Positions 23,121 through 33,700 of a stretch of 61,599 bases of DNA are shown here, one piece after another (positions within the stretch are counted from its first letter, which is position 1; each line of letters opens with the position of its first letter). Under the pieces are notes generated by a model that saw nothing but the letters and a program-made list of their open reading frames with translations, searched no databases and was not told the origin of the DNA. This DNA is from Heterotrichella gracilis (lineage: Eukaryota; Sar; Xanthophyceae; Tribonematales; Xanthonemataceae), in assembly GCA_032358255.1 (NCBI GenBank), contig JAULBX010025420.1, positions 1-61,599 of the forward strand, written 5' to 3'. The position numbers and the translations under genes were made by a program.

Positions 23121-23628
23121 GTGCTGGTGGTTGCATGAGGACAAGGGGTCATCCTACGCGTTAAGGCGGATGGAAAGGTGACCAGGGGGAGTGTGCCTGT
23201 GCTTGGCGTGGGCGCGTGGCGGACCACCACAGCAGGGGGAGATGCCTACTTGGCAGTGTTCCTGCACCGCATGGTGGGAGCAGGTGGGATGGAGGTGAGG
23301 ACACCAGCTTTTGCACTTTCTTGCACCTCTTGGGGGTTTAATTAAGTGGCTGCTTCAACTGATGTGGAGCATCATGGCCGGCTCCCAAGTGTAGGTGCAC
23401 AGGACAGGGGCCCTCGCTCCAAAAACCTGCTATCCACACCGCAACCCTCATCATTCAATATGAGGGAGCAATCAGGCCCTGGAATTACCCCCGCTCTTGC
23501 AGGCGCTGGCATCCGACCTCGAGCGCCTGCATTCCTTGGTGGTGTTCAAACAAATTTACCCCAGCGTGCGACGCGTTCACATGCGCCGGGGCGGGGCCGA
23601 TGGCGTCCCAACCAACGCTGGAGCGTAG
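23121..23628 (+). pseudogene. PfkB-like sugar/nucleoside kinase C-terminal remnant
   Basis: Two segments, 23121-23294 and 23503-23628, join in phase and end at a TAG. The first holds GVILRVKADGKVTRGSVPVL and then RTTTAGGDAYLAVFL. This resembles the PfkB second signature (DTTGAGDAF), where the Asp before the final Ala is the catalytic base. Here that Asp is kept, but the first Asp is Thr and GAG is AGG. An in-frame TGA at 23136-23138 interrupts the strand that should precede GQGV. Either an intron boundary hides it or this is a decayed copy. The closing RRGGADGVPT fits the usual end of the fold. Confidence 0.4.
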
Positions 23629-24440
23629 AGGGAGGGAGGGCATTCAGCACGTACTTAATTACATCCAATACATACGTGCAGTTTTTGCTGGTGGAAGGGC
23701 AATGACCATCACGGGACCAGGCACAGGGGCTGGTGAGCTAACAAAGGCTGCGTAAGGTGTCATGGGACCATGTGGAGGGTGGGCATTCAGTTCGTTCAGC
23801 AGTTGGTGGGCTTGGGGATTGTTGACATTGTTTACGGCAGCTGAGCGGGGGCGATTGAGCGCAATGTATTGTGAATGGCCATTTGGTATGCGTTGTGGCG
23901 CCGCAACGAAAGAAAATGGTGAGCATGGGGGACAATAAAATAGTGTCAAAATCGCCAAGCCAACCCATGATATTCACAGCACATCACACAGGAAAACTGT
24001 GATTCAGGTGGCACCTTAAAATCTGCAATATCGTGTGGATCTAGGACGGTTGACTAAGGACGGTGGACAAACAGTTGGCAAAACCCATACAACTGGCTGT
24101 CAGGTACTTGAAAAGGGCACGGTGCAGAATGTACAAGAATCCAGAGTATGTTAAAGGTACAGGGAAAACTTGAGTGCAGCTGAATATGGATTGTAGATTC
24201 CCTATAAAGACTGACTTACCTATTTATTGCACTGGAGTAAATACTCGCAAGGAAAAAATATTGGGCTGCACAGTGAAAAACTCCCAAGCAGAAAAGGTTT
24301 CATACCCTCAGAACCTCGCGTATTGCTAAGGGCGGTCACGACACAAGAAAATACATGATGTCGTTGCAACATTTATCACATCATGCGCCTGGCCTCGACT
24401 TCAGCCAACTCATGCGAGCCATGCCCTCCTACACCAGTAG
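23629..24440. other. Intergenic region between convergent genes
   Basis: About 800 bases lie between the PfkB-like remnant (+) and the carboxypeptidase stop (-). The only structure noticed is 'ggacggttgactaaggacggtggac', a short direct repeat near 24041-24068. Confidence 0.5.
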
Positions 24441-27400
24441 TCAGGAGTTTGCCATGTGCTGTGCGCCAGCCTCCACCGGTTGGCCGGTGGCAAGCGACAG
24501 GCTGCGCGTGAAGCGCGTGTACAGCTCCTGCACCGCCTCTGGCTGGTTCATGGGTGCCTCGTGGCCCTGGAAGGGGGCACACACAACAAGGGTCGCGGTG
24601 GCTCATTACCAGCTTGGGATGCCATCCCTTGATAACCCCATCCACATGACCATGTAGGTAGATTCCCAAACAGATTCCCGTACTGCTGGCAGTGTGAATT
24701 TTGTGACATGAAATGTGAAATTTCACATTTATGTGAGATTTGAGCCGCCATGATCTACTAGGGCGAGTGGGAGCAAACGATCGACACCCTGACACACCTG
24801 ACACACCTCTACCATAGAAATCAGAGTTCAGCTACTCACCGCATTGAACACCTTGACAAACGCCAGGTTCCCTTGCTCGCGCACTTTGCCCATGGCCACC
24901 CCCTTCAGACCAAAGTCGGACTCTGGCGCTGCCACAAAGCCCTCCCGCCCACTCCAGGGCAGCGCCTCCAGCCACCGCTCCTGGCCCACCCAGGGGCACA
25001 GCAGGTCATCGGTACCTGCAGGTAAAAACTCCATTGATAAAAAAAGGAAGGAAAAAAATAAGTTCTCAGCCTGACTTGAGCTTTTCAGTCGTCAACTACA
25101 AAGCGTAGGTCATTGGTACATGCAAATACATGTATCATCACAGGATGGCGCACCAAAGCTATATTGCTTGTGCAGTTTGTCGGCTGAATCTATGCCAAAC
25201 TACACCGGCACCACAGGACGCTGTACCCATGCATTAGGCATTCAGCTTTGCCTTCTGCCTTTCATCTGAGGTTGCTACAAAGTGCTTCAGCCTCACCTGC
25301 ATATATGAGCACCCTGATGCCGTCCTCCAGCATGGGCACAAGCAGGAAATCCCAGTTGTGCACCCAGTCCCAGATGAGTGCAGAAGCTGCCTTGGGGCTG
25401 CAGGCACCAGCCCATCTGCACCAGGCACCAAGAAAGCGATTCAACTTGACAAACCTCATAAACATATCCTATACTAGCTGGTTGAAATTTGTTATCACGA
25501 TTACTGAATGCATGGCGCAAGCAGTAAACAGCAAAGGGGCCTAACCTGGTTGGGAAATTTAGGACATTGTACCAGATGCATGGTGCACGCTGTAACCAGT
25601 AACATGGCTCACCGATGCTCGCCAGCGCCCAGCTCCCTGCGCACATCATCCTGGTCGATCCACCGCTCTAATCGGCTGAAATCGTAGCACAGGGGACCGT
25701 AGCATGGGGCGGTGACATCGTAGATGTTGATCCCAGGATGCAAGCCTGCTATCCTGCTGATGGTCACAGTCTCACATGTCCACTTTGACTGCTCGCACAC
25801 CGCCCGGTCGCCAGTTGCGTAGCAGAGGTCGATTGCGTACTCGCACTCAGGCACGGCCTGCGGATTGAGTCAATGTTTGAGCATCCATTGATTGATTCCA
25901 ATTATCAATATCATCATTGATATTACTAAGTTATCAGCCATATCAGTCATCAAATGACATATTATCAGGAAATCGATGGACTGTGCTTTTCTTGGCCATG
26001 CAAAGCAAAGGGCAATTAGCCAAGTTGTTGTCTTGCTCTGTTCACGTGCTCTGGATGGTAATTCATCCTGCCAATGCATTCTCAGCTTCAGCAAAACATG
26101 CCCTCCTCAGTTCCATGTTTTGCCATATCAGCAGATGCACCAACGAAGGGTTATTGGATTTATTTTTGCAATTTCATAGATAATTTGCTGTGGGTGTCAG
26201 TGAGCGATTTATACACCAATATTAATTTGCTGTGGGTGGCAATGAGCAGATTTGCATACCTTATTGAGGGCGGCCCGGGTGTTGTTGTCGATCAGCCCAG
26301 CCCAAAAGGCGTAGTCAGCATACGCCGTGTACTGGATCGCAGGGTTGATGATGGGGTTCCCCAATGCAATGCCTTTCAGGTTCAAGGGCTGTGCTAGCTC
26401 CCCGTCCTTGTTTGCCTGCCAGATGCGGTGCGCGATGTTCGGACCCATGTGCCCCTGCAAGAGCAAACGCCGTCAAGTGTGCCTAGTCTGAGACTCCCAG
26501 CAAACTAATAATCACATTCAACACTGATAACATCCAGGCGTAATCGGCCAAGCGGGAGTTGGTGCAGGGCATACCGCGTAGGATACTCCAGCAATGTACA
26601 AGTCCCTGGAGGCGAGGTCTGGATACTCTGCACACCACGGCATTCCATGTCACTTGGTGTATTATGGTAGGGCATGGCTAACGGTGTGATGGTTGTCCCA
26701 GGCAATGCACTAGCAAAAGATACCCCCATAGGACTGACCTTCCATGAACTGAACCAGGAACTGCAGCATGTGGTCTGCAACAACGGTCTCGTTCCACGCC
26801 CTGTCCCTTTCATCCTGCGCAGGGCAGTAACGGAGGAATTGAAGAAAAAATACGGAAAAAAATACAAGGATTTCAATAACAGTCTAGAGGGACCCAACCG
26901 GGGCTCACTACACTTTTGAATTGCAAGCCAGGCTTGTGCAAAAATTCTACAGCCTTCCGTGCAGGTGCAGGGATGTTATCGACCACGGCGACTCACCCCG
27001 CTGTAAGAAAAGCCAGTGTTCATGGGTTGGTCCATGTACACCACGTTGTGGCCGACGTCCCACCCAAACTGGAAAGGTTCTAGCTCAAGGTCCTCACTGA
27101 TTCTATAGGGTCCAGCCTCTGCAGCAGAAAAAAGAGTTGAGGGCCTGTGTTTGAGGCTGGGACAACTATCATGCTCTGGCCACAAACACCAAGGAGTTTT
27201 CAGACCCACACATACTAGGCAAGAACAAACTTCCAGGCTTACCATAGAAGATGGACAACGCTGCTGAGCATCCAGGGCCACCTGTGCAACGGGCAAAGGT
27301 CAGGTTTGTCTTCTATGTCAGTCAATGCCCACTCAGTGGGTGCCAGGTCACATGCCCAATGCTGACAGGGGCAATTCAGTCGGATGGGGCAAGCTTTGCC

Positions 27401-27707
27401 AAGATACCAGAAGGTCCTGTACCCCACAATGTTGTAAAGTTGGCCGGTGAGGCTTCCTCTACCCACCGTGCAGCCACACCACCACAGGGTCCCTGTCTCC
27501 CTGCTGCCTGCTACGAAACAGCCAGTAGAACATTTGGGCGTCGTAGGTGTTGTTGAGCTTGATGTAGCCACTGGAGCGGTTCGGTGACAACATTGAACAG
27601 TCACGGAGCGTTTCCTCGGGCAGAATGGGCTGTGTAGGGTGGGCTCCAACAATGCCATGAACCGCCACCGACACCAAAAATAAGCAGATGGCAAAGGTCA
27701 CCTCCAT
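24441..27707 (-). CDS. Serine carboxypeptidase, peptidase family S10, 463 aa
   Basis: Ten exons join in phase: 27707-27467, 27281-27243, 27118-26997, 26814-26739, 26627-26575, 26454-26260, 25857-25613, 25415-25297, 25015-24840 and 24566-24441. A signal peptide (MEVTFAICLFLVSVAVHGIVG) sends it to the ER, vacuole or outside. Family marks are WLHGGPGCSA, FGWDVGHNVVYMDQP and NTGFSYSG. The nucleophile Ser is in AGVSYAGH, the acid Asp in YAGTDDLL (third residue after Gly), and the His in GHEAPMNQP. The triad is intact, and the length is normal for the family. Two residues that bind the substrate's C-terminal carboxylate in yeast CPY differ: Asn in WLNGGPG is His, and Glu in GESYAG is Val. Substrate preference may therefore have shifted, perhaps to an acyltransferase or esterase role as in plant SCPL proteins. 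Confidence 0.9.
24711..24730. repeat. Perfect 20-base palindrome
   Basis: The sequence aaatgtgaaatttcacattt is its own reverse complement. It lies in the last intron of the carboxypeptidase gene. It may be a protein-binding site or chance in AT-rich DNA. Confidence 0.8.
26180..26260 (-). repeat. Local duplication in a carboxypeptidase intron
   Basis: The block aatttgctgtgggtg..a.tgagc is present twice, about 45 bases apart, at the donor side of exon 26454-26260. Unlike the echoes elsewhere, it copies intron rather than exon sequence. Confidence 0.7.
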
Positions 27708-28358
27708 AGTGGCCGCCTTTCTAAGCCCGTATGACAGTTTTTGAAAAGATGTGTTTGTACCCAGTGCTGTCAAGTCCACAAGTATGATACGGAGAAGAGG
27801 CCCAGCAGCACTGTCACCCCCCCAATGCACCCATGTCTTGTGCAGACGATGAGCCCTCGTCAAACCCCAGTGGCAGGGCGAAATTGGTATCTACTATACT
27901 TAACAGTGTGGCACGAGGTCTCTGCACCCAATTGAACAGACTCTGGCTCAGCCAGTATAGTATACTTGCGCCATTGTCTCCGTTCTCGCCACGCAGCCTT
28001 TTCCTCCGAAACCCCGCATTCCCTAAGTTAGGGTAATGCACCAATGCCATGGCGGTTGCTTGCAGGACACTGGCTATGTCCTGGGTCTTGTACCCATGCT
28101 ATACCCTGCAAACTCATGCCAAAGCGTTAGTCACCCATCAGTGATGGTTTGGATTGCAACGCCTAAGCATGACAACGCATGACCCATGCAATGCACTGCC
28201 ATTGGCCGTGCATGGCGAGTTATACTGTGCTCGGCAGTGCCCTCTTCGCCTCTCGCTTACGGCATTGGCATCCACAGGCATTCTTGGCACACAGCAGAAA
28301 GGTGGTAAAATAATAACTACAGGGCAATTTGTTAAAAAAACTGGCGCCAGCCTTACTG
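27708..28358. other. Intergenic region
   Basis: This lies upstream of the carboxypeptidase start and downstream of the PC-esterase stop. It should hold the carboxypeptidase promoter. No coding segment or strong repeat was seen. Two similar 'ctatact' and 'agtatagtatact' words lie near 27895 and 27955. Confidence 0.5.
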
Positions 28359-29870
28359 TCAATGCGTCTCTAGCATTCCCTTTGAAAGCAACAGCTTATA
28401 GAACAGCTGGTTCCACAAATCAGGCGCCCCAGGCAGGCACCAGTGCAGGCAATCTGGCGCTGTCCTATTCACACTCCAGTCCTCAGTGGCCCTGCTCTTG
28501 GCTATGGGTCGCAAGTTGAAGTCAGGGTGTGCATCACCCCTCAAATTGCTCATGCTCACATTGAGCACTGCAAAAACATCCCCCAGGCCCTGCCTCCTAG
28601 CCTCATCCACCCACAACCCATCCACGATGCCTGGCATGCGCCAGTAGAAGGGGTCTTCATCGGGGGAAAAAGTGGGCCGCTCCAGTGGTAGGGCATGGGT
28701 TTCACAACCATAGTGCCCCACAGCGGTGGTTCTGTACACCACGAGCCTGCCCCTGAAGTAGCGCTTGAGTGCAGCAATAGTGGACACCACTCCCTTGCGG
28801 TATCGTGCACCCCCTGGATCGTACTTGAACCTCCAGCCTACTCCCGTGTTCAGCACCACGATGTCCGCCTCCCGAAGCAGCTGAATGCTCCTATGATCGC
28901 CCCCCTGAGGCTCCAGGTTGTCATCCACAAAGGGAGAAAACTTTCCCCCTAGGCGCTTGATTGTCAGCCCGCTGCTGGTGCGCACAACCTCCCTGCCATG
29001 CACCCGCCTCAACAGCACAATGGGTGCCATGCCATTGGATAGAGCGGTCTCTGCGTGGCTTCGCCACTCATCCCAGGTGACAGCTGGACCCAGCAGGGCC
29101 ACCAGGGATTGGAACATCTGGCGCGTGACAGAGTCCCCAACCAGCAGCAGCGTGGAGTTGCGCAGGCCCTGGTTGAAAACCCGAGGGTTGAAGGCCCCCA
29201 ACCTGGACACACACAACACATGAGGAGGCTGATTAGGCTTTTGTTTAGGCTTTTTGAGCAACCAAAACCATTGCCCATATGTGCTAGTTGTGCCACTGGT
29301 TTGTGTGCTTGTGAGGCTGCAACCCTGGGCAGTTTTGGCTGCCCACCTGCACTGGGAAGTGCGCCACTGCCAGATGAGGATCCCCGCTGCTTTGACCCTG
29401 CAATTGTTGGGCTCATACACGCTGCACTTCACCAGGCCCCGGTTGCAGTCCTCCTGGAAAGGATATGCCCACTGCTGCGCCTCTTCAAAGCTTTTCAGCT
29501 GGCAGTGTGGTGGTAATTGGACCCAATGACCCATCAAATAGCCCTGTGAAGGGCCAAAGTCACAAGGAGGTGTGACCAGCTCGTTGGTAGGACCCAGGTG
29601 GCTGGTACAAATGGAAGACCCACCCAACAGCTCGTCGCTGTTCCCTTGTACATGGTTGAAGTCGTGGTGAAGCTTTCTTGCGCTCTGTTCTAAAACAAGG
29701 TCAGGTTGCACACTTGTGCCAGTAATCGGATGGGCATCGCACTGCTGTGCAGAAGGCTTTATAGAAAACGGCCTGTCCGCACTCGCAAGCTTAGGTCCAA
29801 ATAGGAAGGACGAAAGCTGCAGGAGTGTTATGCAATGGAGCAGAAGGGCAGTGTTGTGGTTGGTGCACAT
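28359..29870 (-). CDS. PC-esterase / TBL-type O-acyltransferase, 455 aa
   Basis: An ATG at 29870 gives MCTNHNTALLLHCITLLQLS, a signal peptide or signal anchor. A likely 144-base GT-AG intron (29346-29203) is a multiple of three and lacks stops. Removing it restores the family-like junction SQCR-LGAFNPRVF just before the GDS block. Catalytic motifs are LLLVGDSVTRQMFQSL (nucleophile Ser) and, near the end, DCLHWCLPGAPDLWN (Asp and His). These are the two signatures of the TBL/PMR5/PC-esterase family, which O-acetylates cell-wall polysaccharides in the Golgi of plants and modifies glycans in fungi and animals. N-glycosylation sequons are present. The upstream GTG-initiated extension was not used. 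Confidence 0.88.
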   Translation of the reverse strand: MCTNHNTALLLHCITLLQLSSFLFGPKLASADRPFSIKPSAQQCDAHPITGTSVQPDLVLEQSARKLHHDFNHVQGNSDELLGGSSICTSHLGPTNELVTPPCDFGPSQGYLMGHWVQLPPHCQLKSFEEAQQWAYPFQEDCNRGLVKCSVYEPNNCRVKAAGILIWQWRTSQCRWAAKTAQGCSLTSTQTSGTTSTYGQWFWLLKKPKQKPNQPPHVLCVSRLGAFNPRVFNQGLRNSTLLLVGDSVTRQMFQSLVALLGPAVTWDEWRSHAETALSNGMAPIVLLRRVHGREVVRTSSGLTIKRLGGKFSPFVDDNLEPQGGDHRSIQLLREADIVVLNTGVGWRFKYDPGGARYRKGVVSTIAALKRYFRGRLVVYRTTAVGHYGCETHALPLERPTFSPDEDPFYWRMPGIVDGLWVDEARRQGLGDVFAVLNVSMSNLRGDAHPDFNLRPIAKSRATEDWSVNRTAPDCLHWCLPGAPDLWNQLFYKLLLSKGMLETH

Positions 29871-30746
29871 GGTGGCATGCCGTTTCACCCATCTGCAGCT
29901 GACGGTCGTTCTACTTGTAAAACACTCACCAACGGAGCTCGTTAGCACTGGAAATAGTTTTGAGAGAGGAGCATAGACTATTGAGACTCTCGTGCCTCAC
30001 AGTGGTCCACCTTGTACGGGTTAGCGGTACGTGTGGACGCCATCGAAATGGTGGGAAAAGATGCCAACGTTTTTGGTGTGTTGACGGCTGCAGTGCTCAC
30101 CTTACAGAGCAATATAACGGTACTTGTACTTGTCAGTTCCCATACAGTTCTACCCGTGAACCAAACACAACGACAAACCGTAGCTGTTTGTTTTTGGCCA
30201 CTGCACCCTTAACCCTAAACTATGGCTCCCTCCAACACCTACTTCACTGCCAGCCCCCACTCCCAACGGCACACTAGCACACCACCACCTGCTCCCCCTC
30301 CCCCAAACCCCGGTACAGACAACTGTTTGCCCAAGACCCACTCCAAACCCCACCAACATGTTCAACTCTCCTCCTACTCCCCCGCAAGTATGCGCGTGGC
30401 TGGGTGGCGGCATATGCATACAACATACCCTCACTTGAAATCCTCAACGTCAGGCTCCGCATGCGCAAAATTGAGAAACAAATCCACCCCTTGCCACCCC
30501 ACCCAGCCCTTCATCCACTCCAACGAAAATGACCAAACACCACCCGCCCCCTCTTCAACTCTCCTCTTCCTCCTCCGCATAGATGCGCGTGGGCTGGGTG
30601 GCCGCATACGCCTGCATCATACGCCTGGTGTCCGCATCATGCGCCTGGTGTCTGCATCATCCAGCTCCCCATCACGCAAAATTGAGGCAACAAAATCCTC
30701 CTCCCCCGCCCCCACCCCAACCAAAACAACCACCCCCCTCCCCCCC
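29871..30746. other. Intergenic region with relics of the WDR70 terminal exon
   Basis: This lies between the PC-esterase start and the WDR70 stop on the same strand. The half next to WDR70 is filled by degraded copies of its last exon (separate entry). The other half, near 29950-30190, holds no recognised feature and should contain the PC-esterase promoter. Confidence 0.6.
30385..30672 (-). repeat. Two echoes of the WDR70 last exon
   Basis: The terminal coding block (MMQAYAATQPTRIYAEEEEE) is copied at about 30580-30672 and again, more decayed, at about 30385-30470. Both include the Glu-rich end and lie beyond the true stop at 30747-30749. Spacing is about 190-200 bases. Confidence 0.85.
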
Positions 30747-33700
30747 TCAACTCTCCTCCTCCTCTTCTTCCTCCTCTGCATAGATGCGCGTAGGCTGTGT
30801 GGCCGCATACGCCTGCATCATCCGCCTAGTATCTGCATCATCAGGCTCCCCATGACGCAAAATGGAGGCGCGGATGTCCTCCTCCCGAGGGTTGTTGATC
30901 TTGCCCTGCCCCTTGAGCAGGTACTGGGTGAGGAGGGTGCCGCCGGTGGCGCCCAGCCGCCCGCCGCGGCCGGCGCCGGTGACCGTCTGTGACACGGATG
31001 GGACAGGGGGATGAGTGGGGAAATTATTAGGAAGCGTGCGCTGTCTGAACCATCCATTGCTCCCCAAACCTTAAACCCCAAACCCGGCATAATAGCGTCA
31101 GGTTAGAGATCACTTGATGATTTGGGGTGTATATTGACCCTTAACCGTTACATGATCTCAAACGAGACTTTGAATCACTCGTCAACACACATGCAGGAAC
31201 GCAAACCCTGAACTTACCATGCCAGGATCGGGCTTGCGCTGCTTGAGGCCATCCATCGCCTGCTGTTCCCGCTTGCGCTTGGGATGGTTGTCATCCCGGA
31301 ACAGGGGCAGAGCGTGCGGGGTCTGAATGATGGCGGGAGCCTGGAAATCAAAGTCATTTGCGGCACGGGGTGCACGCGAGGCCACCAGCAGGGCCCCCCT
31401 CTCGCTGAAGGTGGAGTCGTAGAGAACCTGTGTCGCACCCCCCTTGCGGTCGCCTGCGGGTGGGGAGGTGGTGGGTGTGGGCGCTAGGGTGATGATGGTG
31501 GGGGCAAATGGGGAGGATGCTCAGGGGTACAAAATGGGGTGTGGTAGCGCAAAGCAAATTGAAGTGTAGAGCAAACAAGATGGCTACCGTTGATGCACCA
31601 TAAAATTACCCGGCTGGTGCCATCCCAACACCCACAGCTACAACGCCCTGCAACTTATGCCCACGCGGGGTGCACGCACTAGACTACTTAGCCCTAGACC
31701 CCCCAACCCACCTGTGCCCACGAAGATCTGGTTGATGCGCGGGTGCCACTTGATGGCGGTCACACTCAACCCCATGCCCACCCTCCGAACCAGCTCCATC
31801 TTAGCCTTATCGAAGAACAGCAGCGCACCCCCCTTGCCATCCCTCCCGGAGGAGGTCCCCGTGAGCATGAGGGACCCATCGGGGCTGAAGGTGCACTTGG
31901 TTGAGGTGTGGAGGGTGGGCAGGTCGGCAAACACGTGCAGGGGGGTCTTGAACTTGCGCACGTCCCAGACCTAGAGGGTGGGGGGGCAATATGAAAGTTT
32001 AGGCATGATGGACGGGGAATGACTGGCAAGGGTTTTAGGTAGGGTTTTGGTGAGCATGAGGGAGCCAAAGGGGCTGAAGGTGCCCTTTGTTGAGGTGTAG
32101 AGGGTGCGCAGGTTGCCAAACACGTGCAGGGGGTTCTTGAACTTGCGCACGTCCCAGACCTGCGGAGAGGCAATGGAGGAGGGTTAGGCATGAACAGAAA
32201 TGAAGCAAAAATGGCACAATCTACCGTGCTGGCGACATGAGAGGGTCCCAATATCCCTGAAATAATCAGTGGCGAAATATCGATTCAGACATCAACCCTC
32301 TCCTGCCCCTTTTCAACCCCAAACCCTGAACCCTAAACCCTAAAACCCACCTTGAGCGTCTCATCCATGCTGCGCGACAGTAGCAGGTTGCCGTCTGAGG
32401 AGAACGCCAGGCACGTGATCTCGTTATCCCCCTTGTGCGCCCCGCGCAGCAACTGTCCAGATCCCGACACAAATGACCAGGTCTGCTTGCCCATCATCTG
32501 CTGGCGGGGAACAGGCACCTGCGCCACCGCTGCTGATGACCCAAACTTGCCTGTGGGGGAGGGGGTGGGAGGGTTTACAGTGCATGGGGAGGTTGCGGGT
32601 GATCCCAGTGGCTGGTTGGTGTATGAGTGGGTGGCAAATGTGCAAGATGTGCAAATGACCAGGTCTGCTTGCCCATCATCTGCTGGCGGGGCACAGGCAC
32701 CTGCGCCACCGCTGCTGACGACCCAAACTTGCCTGCAGGTGAAGTAGGTGGGTGGTGTTAGGAGGGCAGAGCGGGGGTGGGTGGGTGTGCTTGCCATGCA
32801 TACACAAAGGACCACGTCTGCTTGCCATCATCCACTGGCACACACCACCCCTACACACACACACGAACAACCAGCCCCTCCCCATCCACCCACCTCTCAC
32901 GTCCCACATCTATATCTCCACACTGCGTTTAGGGTTCAGGGTTCTTCCCATGCCCTGCAGTGGCATTCAACCAATGGCAGCAAACAACCCCTTCCTCCCC
33001 CACATCCTTTCCACCCACCCACCTCTCACGTCCCACATCTGTATGGTCCCATCCATGAGCCCCGCCACCACCGCCCCCCCATCAGCGCTGTAGCCACACG
33101 CCGTCACCGCTATCCGCCCAGGCTTGTTCAGCGTGGGCTTAATGACAGTCTTCTGGTCCAGCGTGTGCGCATCCCACATGCGCACAGTGCCATCCTCGGA
33201 GCTTGACATCACGCTGGCCCTGCAAAAGGAGAATCCATGGGAGTTTTACACGTTTTGCTGTAGTTTTTTAGGGTTTTCCAGCCATTTTGTAGGGTTTGTT
33301 TCAGGGTTTTGATGACTGTCTTCCGGTCCAGCGTGTGCGCGTCCCACATGCGCACAGTGCCATCCTCGGACCTCACGCTGGACCTGCAAAAGGGTTTGGG
33401 GATTCATTGTTTCCCCCGGCAATTCCTCGTTCTTCCGAAGATTTTTGAGGGTGTTCTGAAGGCCTCCAAGCTTTGGAGGGATTTAAGGGGAATCAAGGTT
33501 TCTCTAGGGTTTTGTTGGCAGGATGCCCCAAGTGTGACACCCACATGGGAAGGCGACACGGGAATTGCATGCTCCTCAAAAACTGTAAGGAAACCCTACG
33601 GGATACCCCAGTGACTGCCTCCATACACACACCCTCGCCTGTCCTTTAGGTGCCAGTGCCCATCGGTTGCTGCTGACACATGCCCCTTGGTGTTCCTCCT

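Noticed and set aside
29871..29948. N-terminal extension of the PC-esterase
   Set aside because: The upstream start is GTG, not ATG; the ATG at 29870 begins a proper signal peptide.
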